From Novosphingobium pentaromativorans US6-1 (GTDB taxonomy: Bacteria > Pseudomonadota > Alphaproteobacteria > Sphingomonadales > Sphingomonadaceae), in contig NZ_CP009291.1 in the NCBI RefSeq assembly GCF_000767465.1, positions 1,054,001 through 1,118,000 on the forward strand: DNA of 64,000 bases, given 5' to 3'. Below are positions 1-9,868 of this stretch, one piece after another. Positions within the stretch are counted from its first letter, which is position 1. The number at the start of each line of letters is the position of its first letter. The position numbers and the translations under genes are program-made. Below the pieces are notes generated by a model, which was given only the letters and a program-made list of their open reading frames with translations, searched no databases and was not told the origin of the DNA.

Positions 1-3000
1 GGCATCGTGCTCAGTGCGCTGCCCGCCTCGATACTCAGTATCACTGTCGTCAACTGGATCGTTACGCTGCTGGTTCCGCCACGCAAATTGCCGAAGCTCG
101 ACTTCGAGGACGCGATCTCCCCCGACTGCGCGACGGCCGTAGTGATGCCCGTTCTCGTCGCCAGTGTGAAGGAAGTGCAGGAGCTGATTGAGCGAATCGA
201 AAGCCATCGCTTGGCAAATCCCGATCCGCTCCTGCAGTTCGTTCTCCTGAGTGATCTTGCCGATGCCGATGTGGCCGAACTGCCGGGCGATATTGCGGTT
301 GAACGGGCCTTGGTCGATGGGATCGAAGCGCTCAATCGTCGTTACAGGGCCCGGGATGGCGATGGGCCGTTCCGCCTTATGCACAGACGCCGTCTCCACA
401 ATCCCGCGCAAGGCTGCTGGATGGCATGGGAACGCAAACGCGGCAAGATCGAGCAGTTCAATGCGTTCGTATTGCACGGCGATCTAAGCCCCTTTCCAGT
501 CCGGGCCGGTAATATCGACGCTCTCCGCCAGGTGCGTTTCGTAGCACCCATGGACGCGGACACGCGGCTGCCGCCCCGTGCCGTGCACCGACTGGTCGGG
601 ACCCTCGCGCACCCACTCAATCATGCCTGCTTCGATGACACCACCAACCGGGTCATCTCCGGATATACAATCCTGCAACCCCGCGTGGAAATCGCGCCCG
701 TTGCCGCAGGCGACTCTAAATTCACACAGATTTTCGCGGGCGACACCGCGATCGACATCTATTCCCGGGCCGTTTCGGATGTCTACCACGATTTGCTCGG
801 CGTCGGCATTTTCGTCGGCAAGGGCCTCTACGAGGTTGCCCCCTTCGAGCGCAGCCTCAAAGGGCTTGTTCAGGAAAACAGTATCCTCAGCCATGACCTA
901 ATCGAAGGTCTTCACGGCCGGGTCGGATTGACGAGCGACATCATTGTTTATGAGACATTTCCATCAAGCTATCTTGATTGGGTCCGGCGCTGGCACCGCT
1001 GGATACGCGGCGACTGGCAGCTTCTTCCGTGGCTCGGCCGAAAAGTTCGCGGACGCGAAGGCAAACGCATCGCCAATGGACTTTCGGGAATCGATCGCCT
1101 CAAGATATTCGACAATCTACGCCGAAGTCTCATTGCTCCAGGCACGCTCGCATTATTGATCGCAGGTTGGTTCTGGCTGCCGGGAAGGCCGTGGGCTTGG
1201 ACGTTGCTCGCGGTGGCAGCACCCGGCGCCTATGTGTTGACCGACTTCGTCACCGGATTGGTGCGCCATGGCCTGACGCGAGGTTCGCTGCAACGCTTGA
1301 CTGCCAATAGTAAGCGATGGGCGTTGGTGCTCGTTCTTCTGGTTAGTGACAGCGTGGTGGCGGCAAGCGCGGTTCTGCTCTCGCTCTGGCGACTTGCGTC
1401 ACGCCGTCATCTGCTTGAATGGACATCGGCGGCCCATGTCAGCGCCAGTCTTGCCGATCAAAATCCACGGAGGGCGGCATGGCGTCAAATGTGGGGTTCA
1501 CCGCTAGTTGCCGCGCTGGCTGCCGCGGGACTGGTCTTCTTCAATCCCGCCGCGTTGATACCGGCCGCTCCACTTCTTCTCGTTTGGCTTTTCGCGCCCG
1601 AAATCGTCTTGTGGACCGGTCGACCCATACGCCCTGCTGTCGAGGAAATCGATCTAGAGGGCAGCGTCTTTCTCCGGCGTCTTGCACGGCGCACCTGGCT
1701 CTTCTTCGAGACATTCGTTCGCCCTGAAGACAATTGGTTGCCGCCCGATAATTATCAGGAGCGTCCCGACGAAGACACCGCGCATCGGACATCGCCGACG
1801 AACATCGGGATGATGCTGCTGTCTTCGCTGACTGCGTGGAAGCTCGGCCATATCGGCCTCAATGAACTTGCCGCGCGGACGCGCAACACGCTTGCGACGC
1901 TCGATCGGCTCGAAACGTATCGAGGACACATTCTGAACTGGTACGAGACCCGCCATTTGGAGCCGCTGGAACCGCGATACGTCTCGACGGTGGATAGCGG
2001 CAATCTCGCCGCCAGTCTGATCGTCGTCAGTCAGGGCTGCCGGGAGGCGGTATCGAGTCCAGCGCTGTCGGCCAACATTTGGGACGGTCTGGGTGATACG
2101 CTTGATCTGCTCAACGAAGCTCTGGACGCGGCCGCTATTGAATTCGGAGATGAAGCCCGAATGACGCTGGCAAGGATGCGCGATGACACCAGCGCTGCGC
2201 GTTCATGCCGCAATTCATGGAACGAGAGTATCGAAGATCTTTCGACCCGCGCCTATCCACTTCTCGAAACCCATGTCCGCGATGCGATCAACCGCAGCAA
2301 TGGCGTGGAACCTTCGCTGTTGCGTGGGGTGCAAAGCTGGCTCGAGCGGACGCGGCATCATCTTGATAATATGCAGCGTAGCGTAACGGAATTTTCCCCT
2401 TGGCAAGATTTTCTAAATCGCGCTCCCTCCCAATATGCCGCTTGGGCGGCGCAGATGAGGGATGCGCTTACCGCTGAATGCTCACTTCTGGAGATAGAGG
2501 CAGATTGCCAACAGGCGCGTGATTCACTCAGCCAATTGGCGTCAGGATCGGAAGCGGCAGATTGGATCAGTGGTCTGGATGAGGCGCTCGACCGCACCAT
2601 TAAAGCGCATCGGCGGCTGCGCGAGGAGCTCGAAAACATCGCCAAACGTGCTGCGGCCTGGGCCTATGGGATGGACTTTCGCTTTCTGTTTGATGGCGGG
2701 GCCAGGCTTTTCCATATCGGCTACAATGTCAGCGCTGATCGCATCGACCCCAACCATTATGATCTGATGGCATCGGAAGCTCGGATCGCCAGCTTTTTCG
2801 CGATCTCCAAGGGCGATGTTCCGGTCGAGCACTGGTTCTTCCTTGGTCGCCCTATCACAAAACAAGCCTTGGGGCTGTCGCTCGTTTCCTGGAGCGGGTC
2901 GATGTTTGAATATCTCATGCCGAACATCTTTCTGCGCAGCGATCCGGCGACCTTGCTCGGACAAAGCGACCGAAGCGCCGTCGATTTTCAGCGCGCCTAT

Positions 3001-6000
3001 GCGAAAACGCATAACGTTCCCTGGGGTATTTCAGAATCGGGCTTTGCCTCGATGGATCCCGAGCGCCACTATCGCTATCAGGCATTCGGTGTACCCGGTC
3101 TCGGGCTGCGTCGAGGCCTGACGAACGATCTCGTCATCGCACCTTATGCAACAACGCTAGCGCTCTCGGTGCGGAGCCACGCTGCGCTCGATAATCTGCG
3201 GACATTGGTAGGCCTTGGATTGCTCGGGCGCTATGGCTTTTATGAAGCGGCGGATTTTACGCCGGAAAGAGTGCCGACAGGGCGACATTTCAACATCGTC
3301 CGGTCCTATATGGCCCATCATCAGGGCATGAGTCTGGCTGCAATCGGGAATGCCCTCTTTTCAGATATCTTCGTGGACTGGTTTCATGCCGAACCCAGTG
3401 TTCGCACGTTCGATCTTCTCCTCAATGAACGCGTCCCCTGGGAACTGCCGCCCGCGATCTCCCGTGAGGAAGTTCCGGAGAGTCGCTCCGGCCGCGAGAC
3501 CGCAATCCCGGCGCTCCATTCATGGGCTCCCAGACGATCGGACGGTCTTGCCCAGTGGCACACGTTGGGGAACGGCAGGCTCAACAGCCGGATCACCGCC
3601 AACGGCGCGGGCAGTCTATGGTGGCACGATTACGCGCTAACGCGCTGGAAACCCGGTTATGGAAGCGATCAGGCCGGTCTGTGGCTTTACCTGCGCGACG
3701 AAGACGAGGATCATCTGTGGTCGGTAACAGGCACGCCGGTCGATACTCATGACGATGTCCGCGTCGTGTTCCATGGGCATCAAGCTGAGTTCCATAGTCG
3801 TCAACATGATGTCGCTGTCGGCATGACGGTTGGCGTGCCTCCCGGCGATGATCTCGAAATCCGCCGAATCACGATAACAAATGAAAGCGACAGAAGACGT
3901 GTTCTCGAATTGACCAGCTATGCCGAAGTCATGCTCGCCCCGCCCCGGGATAGCGAACGGCATCCGGCGTTCAGCAAGCTTTTTATCGGCAGCGAAGCGC
4001 TTCCCGGTCTCAAATCTCTGCTCTTTACTCGTCGCCCGCGCAATCCGGACGAGCGCCCCCCGGTCCTGCTCCACCGTCTGGTTGCCGATGATCCCAAGGT
4101 GGCCGTCAAGGCCTTCGAGACCGACCGACGACGTTTTCTTGGGCGCAATGGACGCGCCGCAAATCCAGCGGCCATCACCAGCGCTGGCCTTTCGGGCACG
4201 GCGGGTTGGACGCTCGATCCCGTCATGTCCATACAGGCTCGGATCACGCTCGAACCCTTTGAGCGCTGCGAGCTGGCATTCGTCACAATTATCGCTGGAT
4301 CACGTGAAACGGCGCTTCAGGTGAGCGAGCGTTATGCAACAGTCGACGCACTTGATTGGGCTATGAACGACGCGGCGCGCGAAATGGCCCTCAAAGCCTC
4401 GCGTGCTAGTCTTGGTCCAGATCAGCTGCCCGATGCCCAGGCGCTGCTTTCGGCGGTGTTGCAACCCCATCCCGCGCTGCGTGCGTTACCTGCAGCCGTC
4501 GCCTTGAATCGGTTTGGACAAGCGGGTCTCTGGGCGCTGGGGATTTCCGGAGACCATCCGATCCTGGCAGTGCGTGTCGGCGATGCGCAGATAACCGATG
4601 CGCTGCGTAGTGTCCTCGCCGCCTGGCTGTTCTGGAGCCGACAGGGGGTGACAATCGATCTCGTCGTGCTCCACATCGGCATTTCGGGCTATATCGAGCC
4701 CGTCAGGGATCGGCTGATCGAAGTCTTGCGTGATGGCAACGCGCACGAACTGCTTGGCCGTGATGGCGGTGTCCATCTCGTCGCCGTGGACCCCGCCCAA
4801 GCCGATCGGGCCGCGCTTGTGGAAGCGGCTGCCCATGTCCTGTTGGACGAAGCAGCCGGGTCGGTACGCGATCAGCTCGCCACGCTGTACGTTGCGCGGA
4901 TCGAGAGTCCGAAGTTCGAGCCTGGAGGCCGAGCCAATTTCGATGAATCCCCCAAATCAGAGGGTGTCAGGCGTCCCAATACGTTGCAGTTCGACAATGG
5001 CCTGGGGGGATTCAGCGCCGACGGGACCGAATATATAATCCATCTGGAGGCGGGCGAAACGACGCCGGCACCATGGGCAAATGTCCTGGCGAATGACGAA
5101 TTCGGTTCGATCGTCACTGAGGCCGGTCTGGGATTCAGCTGGGCGATCAATAGCGGTGAAAATCGGCTGACACCGTGGAGTAACGATCCGGTTGCCGATC
5201 CACAGACCGAAATCCTCTATTTGCGTGATGAGGAAAGCGCCCGGGTGTGGACACCGACCCCCCAGCCGGCCGGCGCTGATGAAACCTGCCAGATTCGCCA
5301 CGGAGCGGGGTATACAATATGGACGCAAAACCGAGACGGACTTGAACAGGAATTGTTGGCTTTTGTCCCATCGGACGATCCGGTGAAAATTGTCCGGCTG
5401 CGGCTCCACAACAGCCTTCCCCGGCCTCGTCGGATCACCGCAACCTATTACGCCGAATGGCTGTTGGGCTCGATGGAAGCGCAGCCCAATTCGCTCCTTG
5501 TGACCGATTACGATGCCGCGGTTCACGCGATCATGGCAACCAACCGATGGAACAGCGAATTTGGTGAGCGGATGGCATTTCTGACGAGCAGCCGTCCACC
5601 GCATAGTCTGACGACGTCGCGCTCGGACTTTTTCGGTGACAAGGGCGATCTTGACTGTCCAGAAGCGCTGCGACGGTGGGATCTCGGCGGTCGTCAACAA
5701 TCGGCTACCGACAGCTGCGGCGCGCTCCAGGTTCACCTCGATCTTACGCCGGGAGAAACCGCAGACGCCGTCTTTGTCCTCGGCCAAGGTAGCAACCGCG
5801 CGCATGCCCAAAAACTGGCCCGTCGATGGCAGGATGAAGGTGAAGTGGAGCGTGCGCTCGAGGCCCGCAAGCGCGGTTGGAACGAGCAGTTAGGCGCCGT
5901 TGAGGTGAGCACTCCCGACGCCGCCTTCGATCTGATGATCAATCGCTGGCTACCCTATCAGACGGTGAGTTCGCGCCTGTTGGCGCGCGCGGGTTTCTAT

Positions 6001-7449
6001 CAGGCAGGCGGTGCATTCGGATTCCGCGATCAGCTCCAGGACGTGCTCGCGCTGGTTCATTCGGATCCGGCGCGCATCCGAAGCCACATTCTCACAGCGG
6101 CCGCACATCAGTTCGAGGAAGGCGACGTCTTGCATTGGTGGCATCCTCCGTTTGATCGAGGGGTGCGGACCCGCTGTTCCGACGACCTGCTCTGGTTGCC
6201 CTATGCCACGAGCAGTTATGTGGCCGCCACTAGCGATGAAACGATCCTGTCCGAAGACGTGCCGTTCCTGCAGGCCCCGGCGCTGGCGCCGGAAGAAAAG
6301 GACCGGTATGCGCGGTTCGGACAGACAAACTATGGCCGTACTCTGTTCGAACATTGCGAGCGGGCGTTGGAGCGCGGGTTCATCCGCGGCGAGCGCGGCC
6401 TGCCGCTGATCGGTTCAGGTGACTGGAATGACGGCATGGACCGTGTCGGCGAGCATGGCCGGGGAGAAAGTATCTGGCTCGCATGGTTTACGATCGCGAC
6501 GATCGACGGCTTTGTCGGCCTTTGCAAACGGGTCGGGCGTACCGACCTGGTCGAACGATGGGTCGAGCGCGGTGCGGCGCTTAAGCGTGCCGTCGAGGAT
6601 TCCGGCTGGGATGGCAACTGGTATCTGCGCGCAATCGATGACGAGGGGCGGCCCTGGGGCTCAGCATCCAATGACGAATGTCAGATCGATTCGATCGCTC
6701 AATCCTGGGCCGTCTTGTCGGGCGCGGGGGATCCAGAACGGTCGCGGTCAGCTATGATGGCCGCGATGCGCCATTTGGTCCGGGACGATGACCAACTCGT
6801 TCGCCTGCTCACGCCGCCCTTCGACCTCACGCCGCGCGACCCTGGCTATATCAAGGCTTATCCCCCGGGGATTCGGGAAAACGGAGGTCAATATACCCAT
6901 GCTGCGGCATGGCTTGGAATTGCGCAGACAAAACTCAGGAACGGTGACGGCGCGATCGAGATTTTCAATCGAATCAATCCGATCAATCATACTTATTCAT
7001 CGGACGCCTGCATTCGGTATTTGACCGAACCTTATGCCCTTGCCGGTGATGTTGCTGGCAGCGCACCACATACTGGCCGCGGCGGTTGGAGTTGGTACAC
7101 AGGTGCTGCAGCGTGGACCTGGCGGCTCGGGGTTGAGCATATCTTGGGCCTGCGGCTCGTCGAGGGTCGTCTGGTCATAGATCCCTGCCTTCCTAAATCG
7201 TGGAAATCTTTTTCAGCGACTATCTCCCGGCCGACAGGATCGCTGAACATCACCGTTGAGGATCCCGAAGGTCTTGGCACAGGCAAAGTCTCGATTGAGA
7301 TGGATGGCGAGCAGTTAACAGTTGAAAGCGTCGCTTTTCCTGACGACGGCTCAATCCATGAAGTTATCGTTCGCATATGGCCTATTCCTCACCAGACGAA
7401 TCGACCTGATCGGTATGCAAGGACAGATATTACCGATGAAATTAGATGA
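1..7449 (+). CDS. ndvB: Cyclic beta-1,2-glucan synthase, 5' truncated by window
   Basis: This is the last 2480 or so residues of a very large inner-membrane enzyme that makes cyclic beta-1,2-glucan from UDP-glucose. The frame is open to base 1, so the true N-terminus lies outside the window; full-length NdvB is around 2800 residues. Seen in order: a membrane segment at the start, a glycosyltransferase domain with a DADT motif near residue 183, two hydrophobic stretches (about 380-450 and 505-545), a glycoamylase-like middle region, and two GH94 phosphorylase-type modules. The second GH94 module contains GDWNDGMD near residue 2139, the usual catalytic Asp motif that trims chain length. It is a chromosomal-type housekeeping or host-interaction gene and shows no functional link to the transfer genes that follow. 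Confidence 0.93.
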   Translation, partial: GIVLSALPASILSITVVNWIVTLLVPPRKLPKLDFEDAISPDCATAVVMPVLVASVKEVQELIERIESHRLANPDPLLQFVLLSDLADADVAELPGDIAVERALVDGIEALNRRYRARDGDGPFRLMHRRRLHNPAQGCWMAWERKRGKIEQFNAFVLHGDLSPFPVRAGNIDALRQVRFVAPMDADTRLPPRAVHRLVGTLAHPLNHACFDDTTNRVISGYTILQPRVEIAPVAAGDSKFTQIFAGDTAIDIYSRAVSDVYHDLLGVGIFVGKGLYEVAPFERSLKGLVQENSILSHDLIEGLHGRVGLTSDIIVYETFPSSYLDWVRRWHRWIRGDWQLLPWLGRKVRGREGKRIANGLSGIDRLKIFDNLRRSLIAPGTLALLIAGWFWLPGRPWAWTLLAVAAPGAYVLTDFVTGLVRHGLTRGSLQRLTANSKRWALVLVLLVSDSVVAASAVLLSLWRLASRRHLLEWTSAAHVSASLADQNPRRAAWRQMWGSPLVAALAAAGLVFFNPAALIPAAPLLLVWLFAPEIVLWTGRPIRPAVEEIDLEGSVFLRRLARRTWLFFETFVRPEDNWLPPDNYQERPDEDTAHRTSPTNIGMMLLSSLTAWKLGHIGLNELAARTRNTLATLDRLETYRGHILNWYETRHLEPLEPRYVSTVDSGNLAASLIVVSQGCREAVSSPALSANIWDGLGDTLDLLNEALDAAAIEFGDEARMTLARMRDDTSAARSCRNSWNESIEDLSTRAYPLLETHVRDAINRSNGVEPSLLRGVQSWLERTRHHLDNMQRSVTEFSPWQDFLNRAPSQYAAWAAQMRDALTAECSLLEIEADCQQARDSLSQLASGSEAADWISGLDEALDRTIKAHRRLREELENIAKRAAAWAYGMDFRFLFDGGARLFHIGYNVSADRIDPNHYDLMASEARIASFFAISKGDVPVEHWFFLGRPITKQALGLSLVSWSGSMFEYLMPNIFLRSDPATLLGQSDRSAVDFQRAYAKTHNVPWGISESGFASMDPERHYRYQAFGVPGLGLRRGLTNDLVIAPYATTLALSVRSHAALDNLRTLVGLGLLGRYGFYEAADFTPERVPTGRHFNIVRSYMAHHQGMSLAAIGNALFSDIFVDWFHAEPSVRTFDLLLNERVPWELPPAISREEVPESRSGRETAIPALHSWAPRRSDGLAQWHTLGNGRLNSRITANGAGSLWWHDYALTRWKPGYGSDQAGLWLYLRDEDEDHLWSVTGTPVDTHDDVRVVFHGHQAEFHSRQHDVAVGMTVGVPPGDDLEIRRITITNESDRRRVLELTSYAEVMLAPPRDSERHPAFSKLFIGSEALPGLKSLLFTRRPRNPDERPPVLLHRLVADDPKVAVKAFETDRRRFLGRNGRAANPAAITSAGLSGTAGWTLDPVMSIQARITLEPFERCELAFVTIIAGSRETALQVSERYATVDALDWAMNDAAREMALKASRASLGPDQLPDAQALLSAVLQPHPALRALPAAVALNRFGQAGLWALGISGDHPILAVRVGDAQITDALRSVLAAWLFWSRQGVTIDLVVLHIGISGYIEPVRDRLIEVLRDGNAHELLGRDGGVHLVAVDPAQADRAALVEAAAHVLLDEAAGSVRDQLATLYVARIESPKFEPGGRANFDESPKSEGVRRPNTLQFDNGLGGFSADGTEYIIHLEAGETTPAPWANVLANDEFGSIVTEAGLGFSWAINSGENRLTPWSNDPVADPQTEILYLRDEESARVWTPTPQPAGADETCQIRHGAGYTIWTQNRDGLEQELLAFVPSDDPVKIVRLRLHNSLPRPRRITATYYAEWLLGSMEAQPNSLLVTDYDAAVHAIMATNRWNSEFGERMAFLTSSRPPHSLTTSRSDFFGDKGDLDCPEALRRWDLGGRQQSATDSCGALQVHLDLTPGETADAVFVLGQGSNRAHAQKLARRWQDEGEVERALEARKRGWNEQLGAVEVSTPDAAFDLMINRWLPYQTVSSRLLARAGFYQAGGAFGFRDQLQDVLALVHSDPARIRSHILTAAAHQFEEGDVLHWWHPPFDRGVRTRCSDDLLWLPYATSSYVAATSDETILSEDVPFLQAPALAPEEKDRYARFGQTNYGRTLFEHCERALERGFIRGERGLPLIGSGDWNDGMDRVGEHGRGESIWLAWFTIATIDGFVGLCKRVGRTDLVERWVERGAALKRAVEDSGWDGNWYLRAIDDEGRPWGSASNDECQIDSIAQSWAVLSGAGDPERSRSAMMAAMRHLVRDDDQLVRLLTPPFDLTPRDPGYIKAYPPGIRENGGQYTHAAAWLGIAQTKLRNGDGAIEIFNRINPINHTYSSDACIRYLTEPYALAGDVAGSAPHTGRGGWSWYTGAAAWTWRLGVEHILGLRLVEGRLVIDPCLPKSWKSFSATISRPTGSLNITVEDPEGLGTGKVSIEMDGEQLTVESVAFPDDGSIHEVIVRIWPIPHQTNRPDRYARTDITDEIR

Positions 7450-7511
7450 AATCATAAAAAGCGCACGGCCGGATCGCGATGCCCTGGCGCTGACCGGCCC
7501 CCATCGAATAT

Positions 7512-7763
7512 TCAAGTATTGCCTCTTGCAATTTCATCTATCCAGTCGTTGATCTCCGCTTCCACCCACACCGCACACTTCGGACCAAGCGATCGCGATT
7601 TTGGAAAGCGGCCTTCGCTCATGCGCTGATAGATGGCCGAACGCCGCAAGCCGACGCGATCCATGACTTCGGGCAGCCGCAAGAGCCGTGCCAGTGGGGG
7701 GACTTGCGGTAGCGCCTTGCCTTCAGTCGCGCCGCCATCAGTAAGCTGGGGATGTGCATTCAT
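7512..7763 (-). CDS. AlpA-like DNA-binding regulator (excisionase fold)
   Basis: An 83-residue protein with a central winged helix-turn-helix of the AlpA/HTH_17 type: the stretch LLRLPEVMDRVGLRRSAIYQ followed by SEGRFPKS and a tryptophan-containing wing. AlpA-type proteins act as excision or integrase-activating factors and as small activators on mobile elements. The ATG at 7763 has AGGA a few bases upstream. It lies 51 bp left of another regulator on the same strand and at the left edge of the transfer module, which fits a role in control of the element, but no integrase is present here to confirm excision. Confidence 0.8.
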   Translation of the reverse strand: MNAHPQLTDGGATEGKALPQVPPLARLLRLPEVMDRVGLRRSAIYQRMSEGRFPKSRSLGPKCAVWVEAEINDWIDEIARGNT

Positions 7764-7814
7764 GTTCGGTCCTGTCGGGTCAATTCTCAGGGGTCCCCTC
7801 CGAGGTGAACTGGA

Positions 7815-8276
7815 TCAGCGCGGCAGCGCCATCGAAATGTCGCGGTTGGTAATATCATCGATATGCTTGGCAAGCATGCGGGCGACGAGCTGCGAAGTTC
7901 CGTTCGCCCACCGCGGCCGCAAATCTTCCACGCGTCGCCCAAGCGTGCGCTCGAGTTGGCCCGGCAAGGCCGTGAAGAAGTCCTCAAGGAACTCCCCCAT
8001 TTCGCTGCGCATCCATTCGCAGGCGAGATCCTCCTGACCTGCCAAGGCGAGGATCATGCTGGCGCGGGGAAAGGCGCCGCACACGTCGAGAACGCGCGCG
8101 GCCTCATCAAGTCCGATCGGCCGATCGCCGCGCATGACACGAAGCAACGTCTCGCGGTGGATACCCACTTCCCGAGCAATCTGGTGCTTGGGCTTGTCAG
8201 ACGACTCGATCGCATGGGCAAGAATGTGCGCGAGGCTGGTGTTGGCTTGGCCTCGGAATGGCGCGGGCTGGTGCAT
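7815..8276 (-). CDS. HTH-type transcriptional regulator
   Basis: A 153-residue protein with an N-terminal helix-turn-helix (roughly residues 15-60) in which IAREVGIHRETLLRVMRG is the recognisable Xre-like core; the C-terminal half is unassigned. I place the start at the ATG at 8276, which has GGAG nine bases upstream; an in-frame TTG at 8291 is the alternative. The gene is divergent from the conjugation operon, and the shared upstream region holds repeated motifs, so it is a good candidate for the repressor or activator of the transfer genes. The regulatory target is inferred, not shown. Confidence 0.72.
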   Translation of the reverse strand: MHQPAPFRGQANTSLAHILAHAIESSDKPKHQIAREVGIHRETLLRVMRGDRPIGLDEAARVLDVCGAFPRASMILALAGQEDLACEWMRSEMGEFLEDFFTALPGQLERTLGRRVEDLRPRWANGTSQLVARMLAKHIDDITNRDISMALPR

Positions 8277-8624
8277 CGACAATAACTCCAACTATGAAGA
8301 ACTGAGTCGTAGCCATATCGCGCGTGATGCATGTAGGAAAATAAAAAGAACATTTACGGAACATATCGTTTCTAGGCGAATCATCCTCTAGCACCGAGTC
8401 GCCGACGATCGCCGCCACTCCTGTCGGGATCCGTCGACGCTAACCACCAAATAAACCGCTGTTTCTGCATATTATCGCCGACGCCGTCCATTCGATGCGT
8501 CCATATCCGTCCGCTGCATTGGCGCGACAGGCCATCCGACTTTCCTACATCCATTTCCTAGATGCATGTGGAACACACAGCGAACGTAAGAACGCTGAGT
8601 TCACCCCTCCAGATGGAGCTCCAT
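8277..8624. promoter_or_regulatory. Divergent regulatory region of the tra operon with a repeated motif
   Basis: This 348-bp stretch has no gene. Three copies of a GATGCATGTAGGAA-like motif are visible: GATGCATGTAGGAAA at 8326-8340, its inverse TTTCCTACATCCAT at 8541-8554, and GATGCATGTGGAA at 8561-8573. The first two share an exact 10-bp inverted match (ATGTAGGAAA / TTTCCTACAT). One copy lies near the start of the divergent HTH gene and two lie just upstream of traA, the arrangement expected for a regulator that binds both promoters. No convincing -35/-10 pair was fixed by eye. Confidence 0.4.
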
Positions 8625-8969
8625 ATGCAGTCTCTCACCCTCTCCCGGCGTTCCGGCGCCACCGATCAAAGCCCCTCGAAGCTTGGGCGGGCCATGACCT
8701 TTGCAGTACCGCTTGCGGTCGCTGCACTGGCCGCCAGCGCCGCCTACGCGGGCGCCGACACGACCTTCACCCCTGCCCTCACGAAATTCACCGATTTCCT
8801 CGAAGGCTCGGGCGGCAAGATCATCACCGTCCTCAGCCTTGCAGGCGGCCTCATCGGTCTCGCCTCGGGCCGGTTCTCGCTCGGACAGGTCGCTGTTCCG
8901 GTCGGTGTCGGCATCGGCGTCGGCACGGGTGTTCCGATCGTCACCTCGGTCGTCACCGCGGTCATCTGA
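8625..8969 (+). CDS. traA: Conjugative pilin precursor TraA-like
   Basis: A 114-residue protein with the architecture of F-type pilin precursors. It has an unusually long N-terminal leader of about 42 residues ending in a signal-peptidase-like AYA site before GADTTF, then two hydrophobic helices separated by a short polar loop. It is the first gene of the transfer operon, directly before traL, which is where traA sits in F-type systems. The ATG at 8625 has GGAG six bases upstream; the ATG at 8613 lacks a ribosome site. The mature pilin would be about 72 residues, close to F pilin. Sequence identity to F TraA is weak, so the call rests on architecture and position. Confidence 0.75.
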   Translation: MQSLTLSRRSGATDQSPSKLGRAMTFAVPLAVAALAASAAYAGADTTFTPALTKFTDFLEGSGGKIITVLSLAGGLIGLASGRFSLGQVAVPVGVGIGVGTGVPIVTSVVTAVI

Positions 8970-8995
8970 CGCATCGGACGGGAAGGCGCGTCGCC

Positions 8996-9283
8996 ATGGC
9001 AGACCCATATATCATCCCGCGTCGGCTCGACGATCCGGAGCTCATCGGCTTCTGGACCATCGACGAGTTCGCCGGGATGCTCATCCCCTTCACCTGGGGG
9101 ATCCTAAGCCAGCATATCTTTATCGGCATCATCGTTGCCTTCGGCGCCTGGTTCGCGCTGCGAAAGGCAAAAGCAGGACGCGCCAGTTCCTGGGTAGCCC
9201 ATGCCGCCTATTGGTATCTGCCGGCCGGATTGTTGGGCCTGAAATCGACGCCGCCTTCCCACTGCCGCCTGCTTGCCGGTTGA
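8996..9283 (+). CDS. traL: Type IV conjugative transfer protein TraL
   Basis: A 95-residue inner-membrane protein that matches the TraL family: a short N-terminal RRLDDPELIGFWTIDE segment, two closely spaced hydrophobic helices, and a basic loop. TraL (VirB3-like) is part of the inner-membrane platform for pilus assembly. It begins 26 bases after the pilin stop and is followed at once by traE. The ORF is open further upstream, but the ATG at 8996 fits both the family length and the spacing. Confidence 0.88.
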   Translation: MADPYIIPRRLDDPELIGFWTIDEFAGMLIPFTWGILSQHIFIGIIVAFGAWFALRKAKAGRASSWVAHAAYWYLPAGLLGLKSTPPSHCRLLAG

Positions 9284-9295
9284 GGGGAGATATCC

Positions 9296-9868
9296 ATGTT
9301 TGCCGACATTTCACACGAGCGTCAGCAATCGTTGCTGCGCCAGCGCAACCTCTTTGCGCTCACCAGCACGGGGCTTGGCATTGCGCTTGTCGTCGCCGTC
9401 AGTCTTGCTGCCACCCGCGACCGCGAAGTCGTGCTCCTGCCGACCCTCCCCAAGCAGCTCACTGTCAGCAGCGCGGGGGTCGACGCCGACTATCTCGAAC
9501 TCGTGACCCGCGATGCCGCGCTCGTTCTCCTCAATCGCAGCCCCGAGGGCCTCGATTACTGGATGGACGAAATCCTGAAGCTCGCCGATCCGGCAAGCTA
9601 CGGACGCCTCAAGGCCGATCTCGTCCGGATTGTCGAAGAGCAGCGGGGTTCGGACGTCACCCAGGCCTTCGTCATCCGCTCGATGACCGTCGACCCCAAG
9701 GGGCTGACGTCCGACGTGACGGGCACGCTCAAGACCTTTGTCGGCGCCCAGGTCATCGCGAGCGACGAACGCCGTTTCCGCTTCAACTGGACCTACCGGG
9801 GCCTGCGTCTCGCGCTGTCAGGCTTCAGCCAGTTGCCCCCCAAAGACCCATCGAAGGAGGCCCAGTGA
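9296..9868 (+). CDS. traE: Type IV conjugative transfer protein TraE (VirB8-like)
   Basis: A 190-residue bitopic inner-membrane protein with an N-terminal cytoplasmic tail, one transmembrane segment near residues 22-40 and a periplasmic VirB8-like domain. TraE is needed for F-type pilus assembly as a scaffold of the inner-membrane complex. A GGGGAG ribosome site precedes the ATG. Its TGA overlaps the traK ATG by one base, so the two are translationally coupled. Confidence 0.9.
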   Translation: MFADISHERQQSLLRQRNLFALTSTGLGIALVVAVSLAATRDREVVLLPTLPKQLTVSSAGVDADYLELVTRDAALVLLNRSPEGLDYWMDEILKLADPASYGRLKADLVRIVEEQRGSDVTQAFVIRSMTVDPKGLTSDVTGTLKTFVGAQVIASDERRFRFNWTYRGLRLALSGFSQLPPKDPSKEAQ

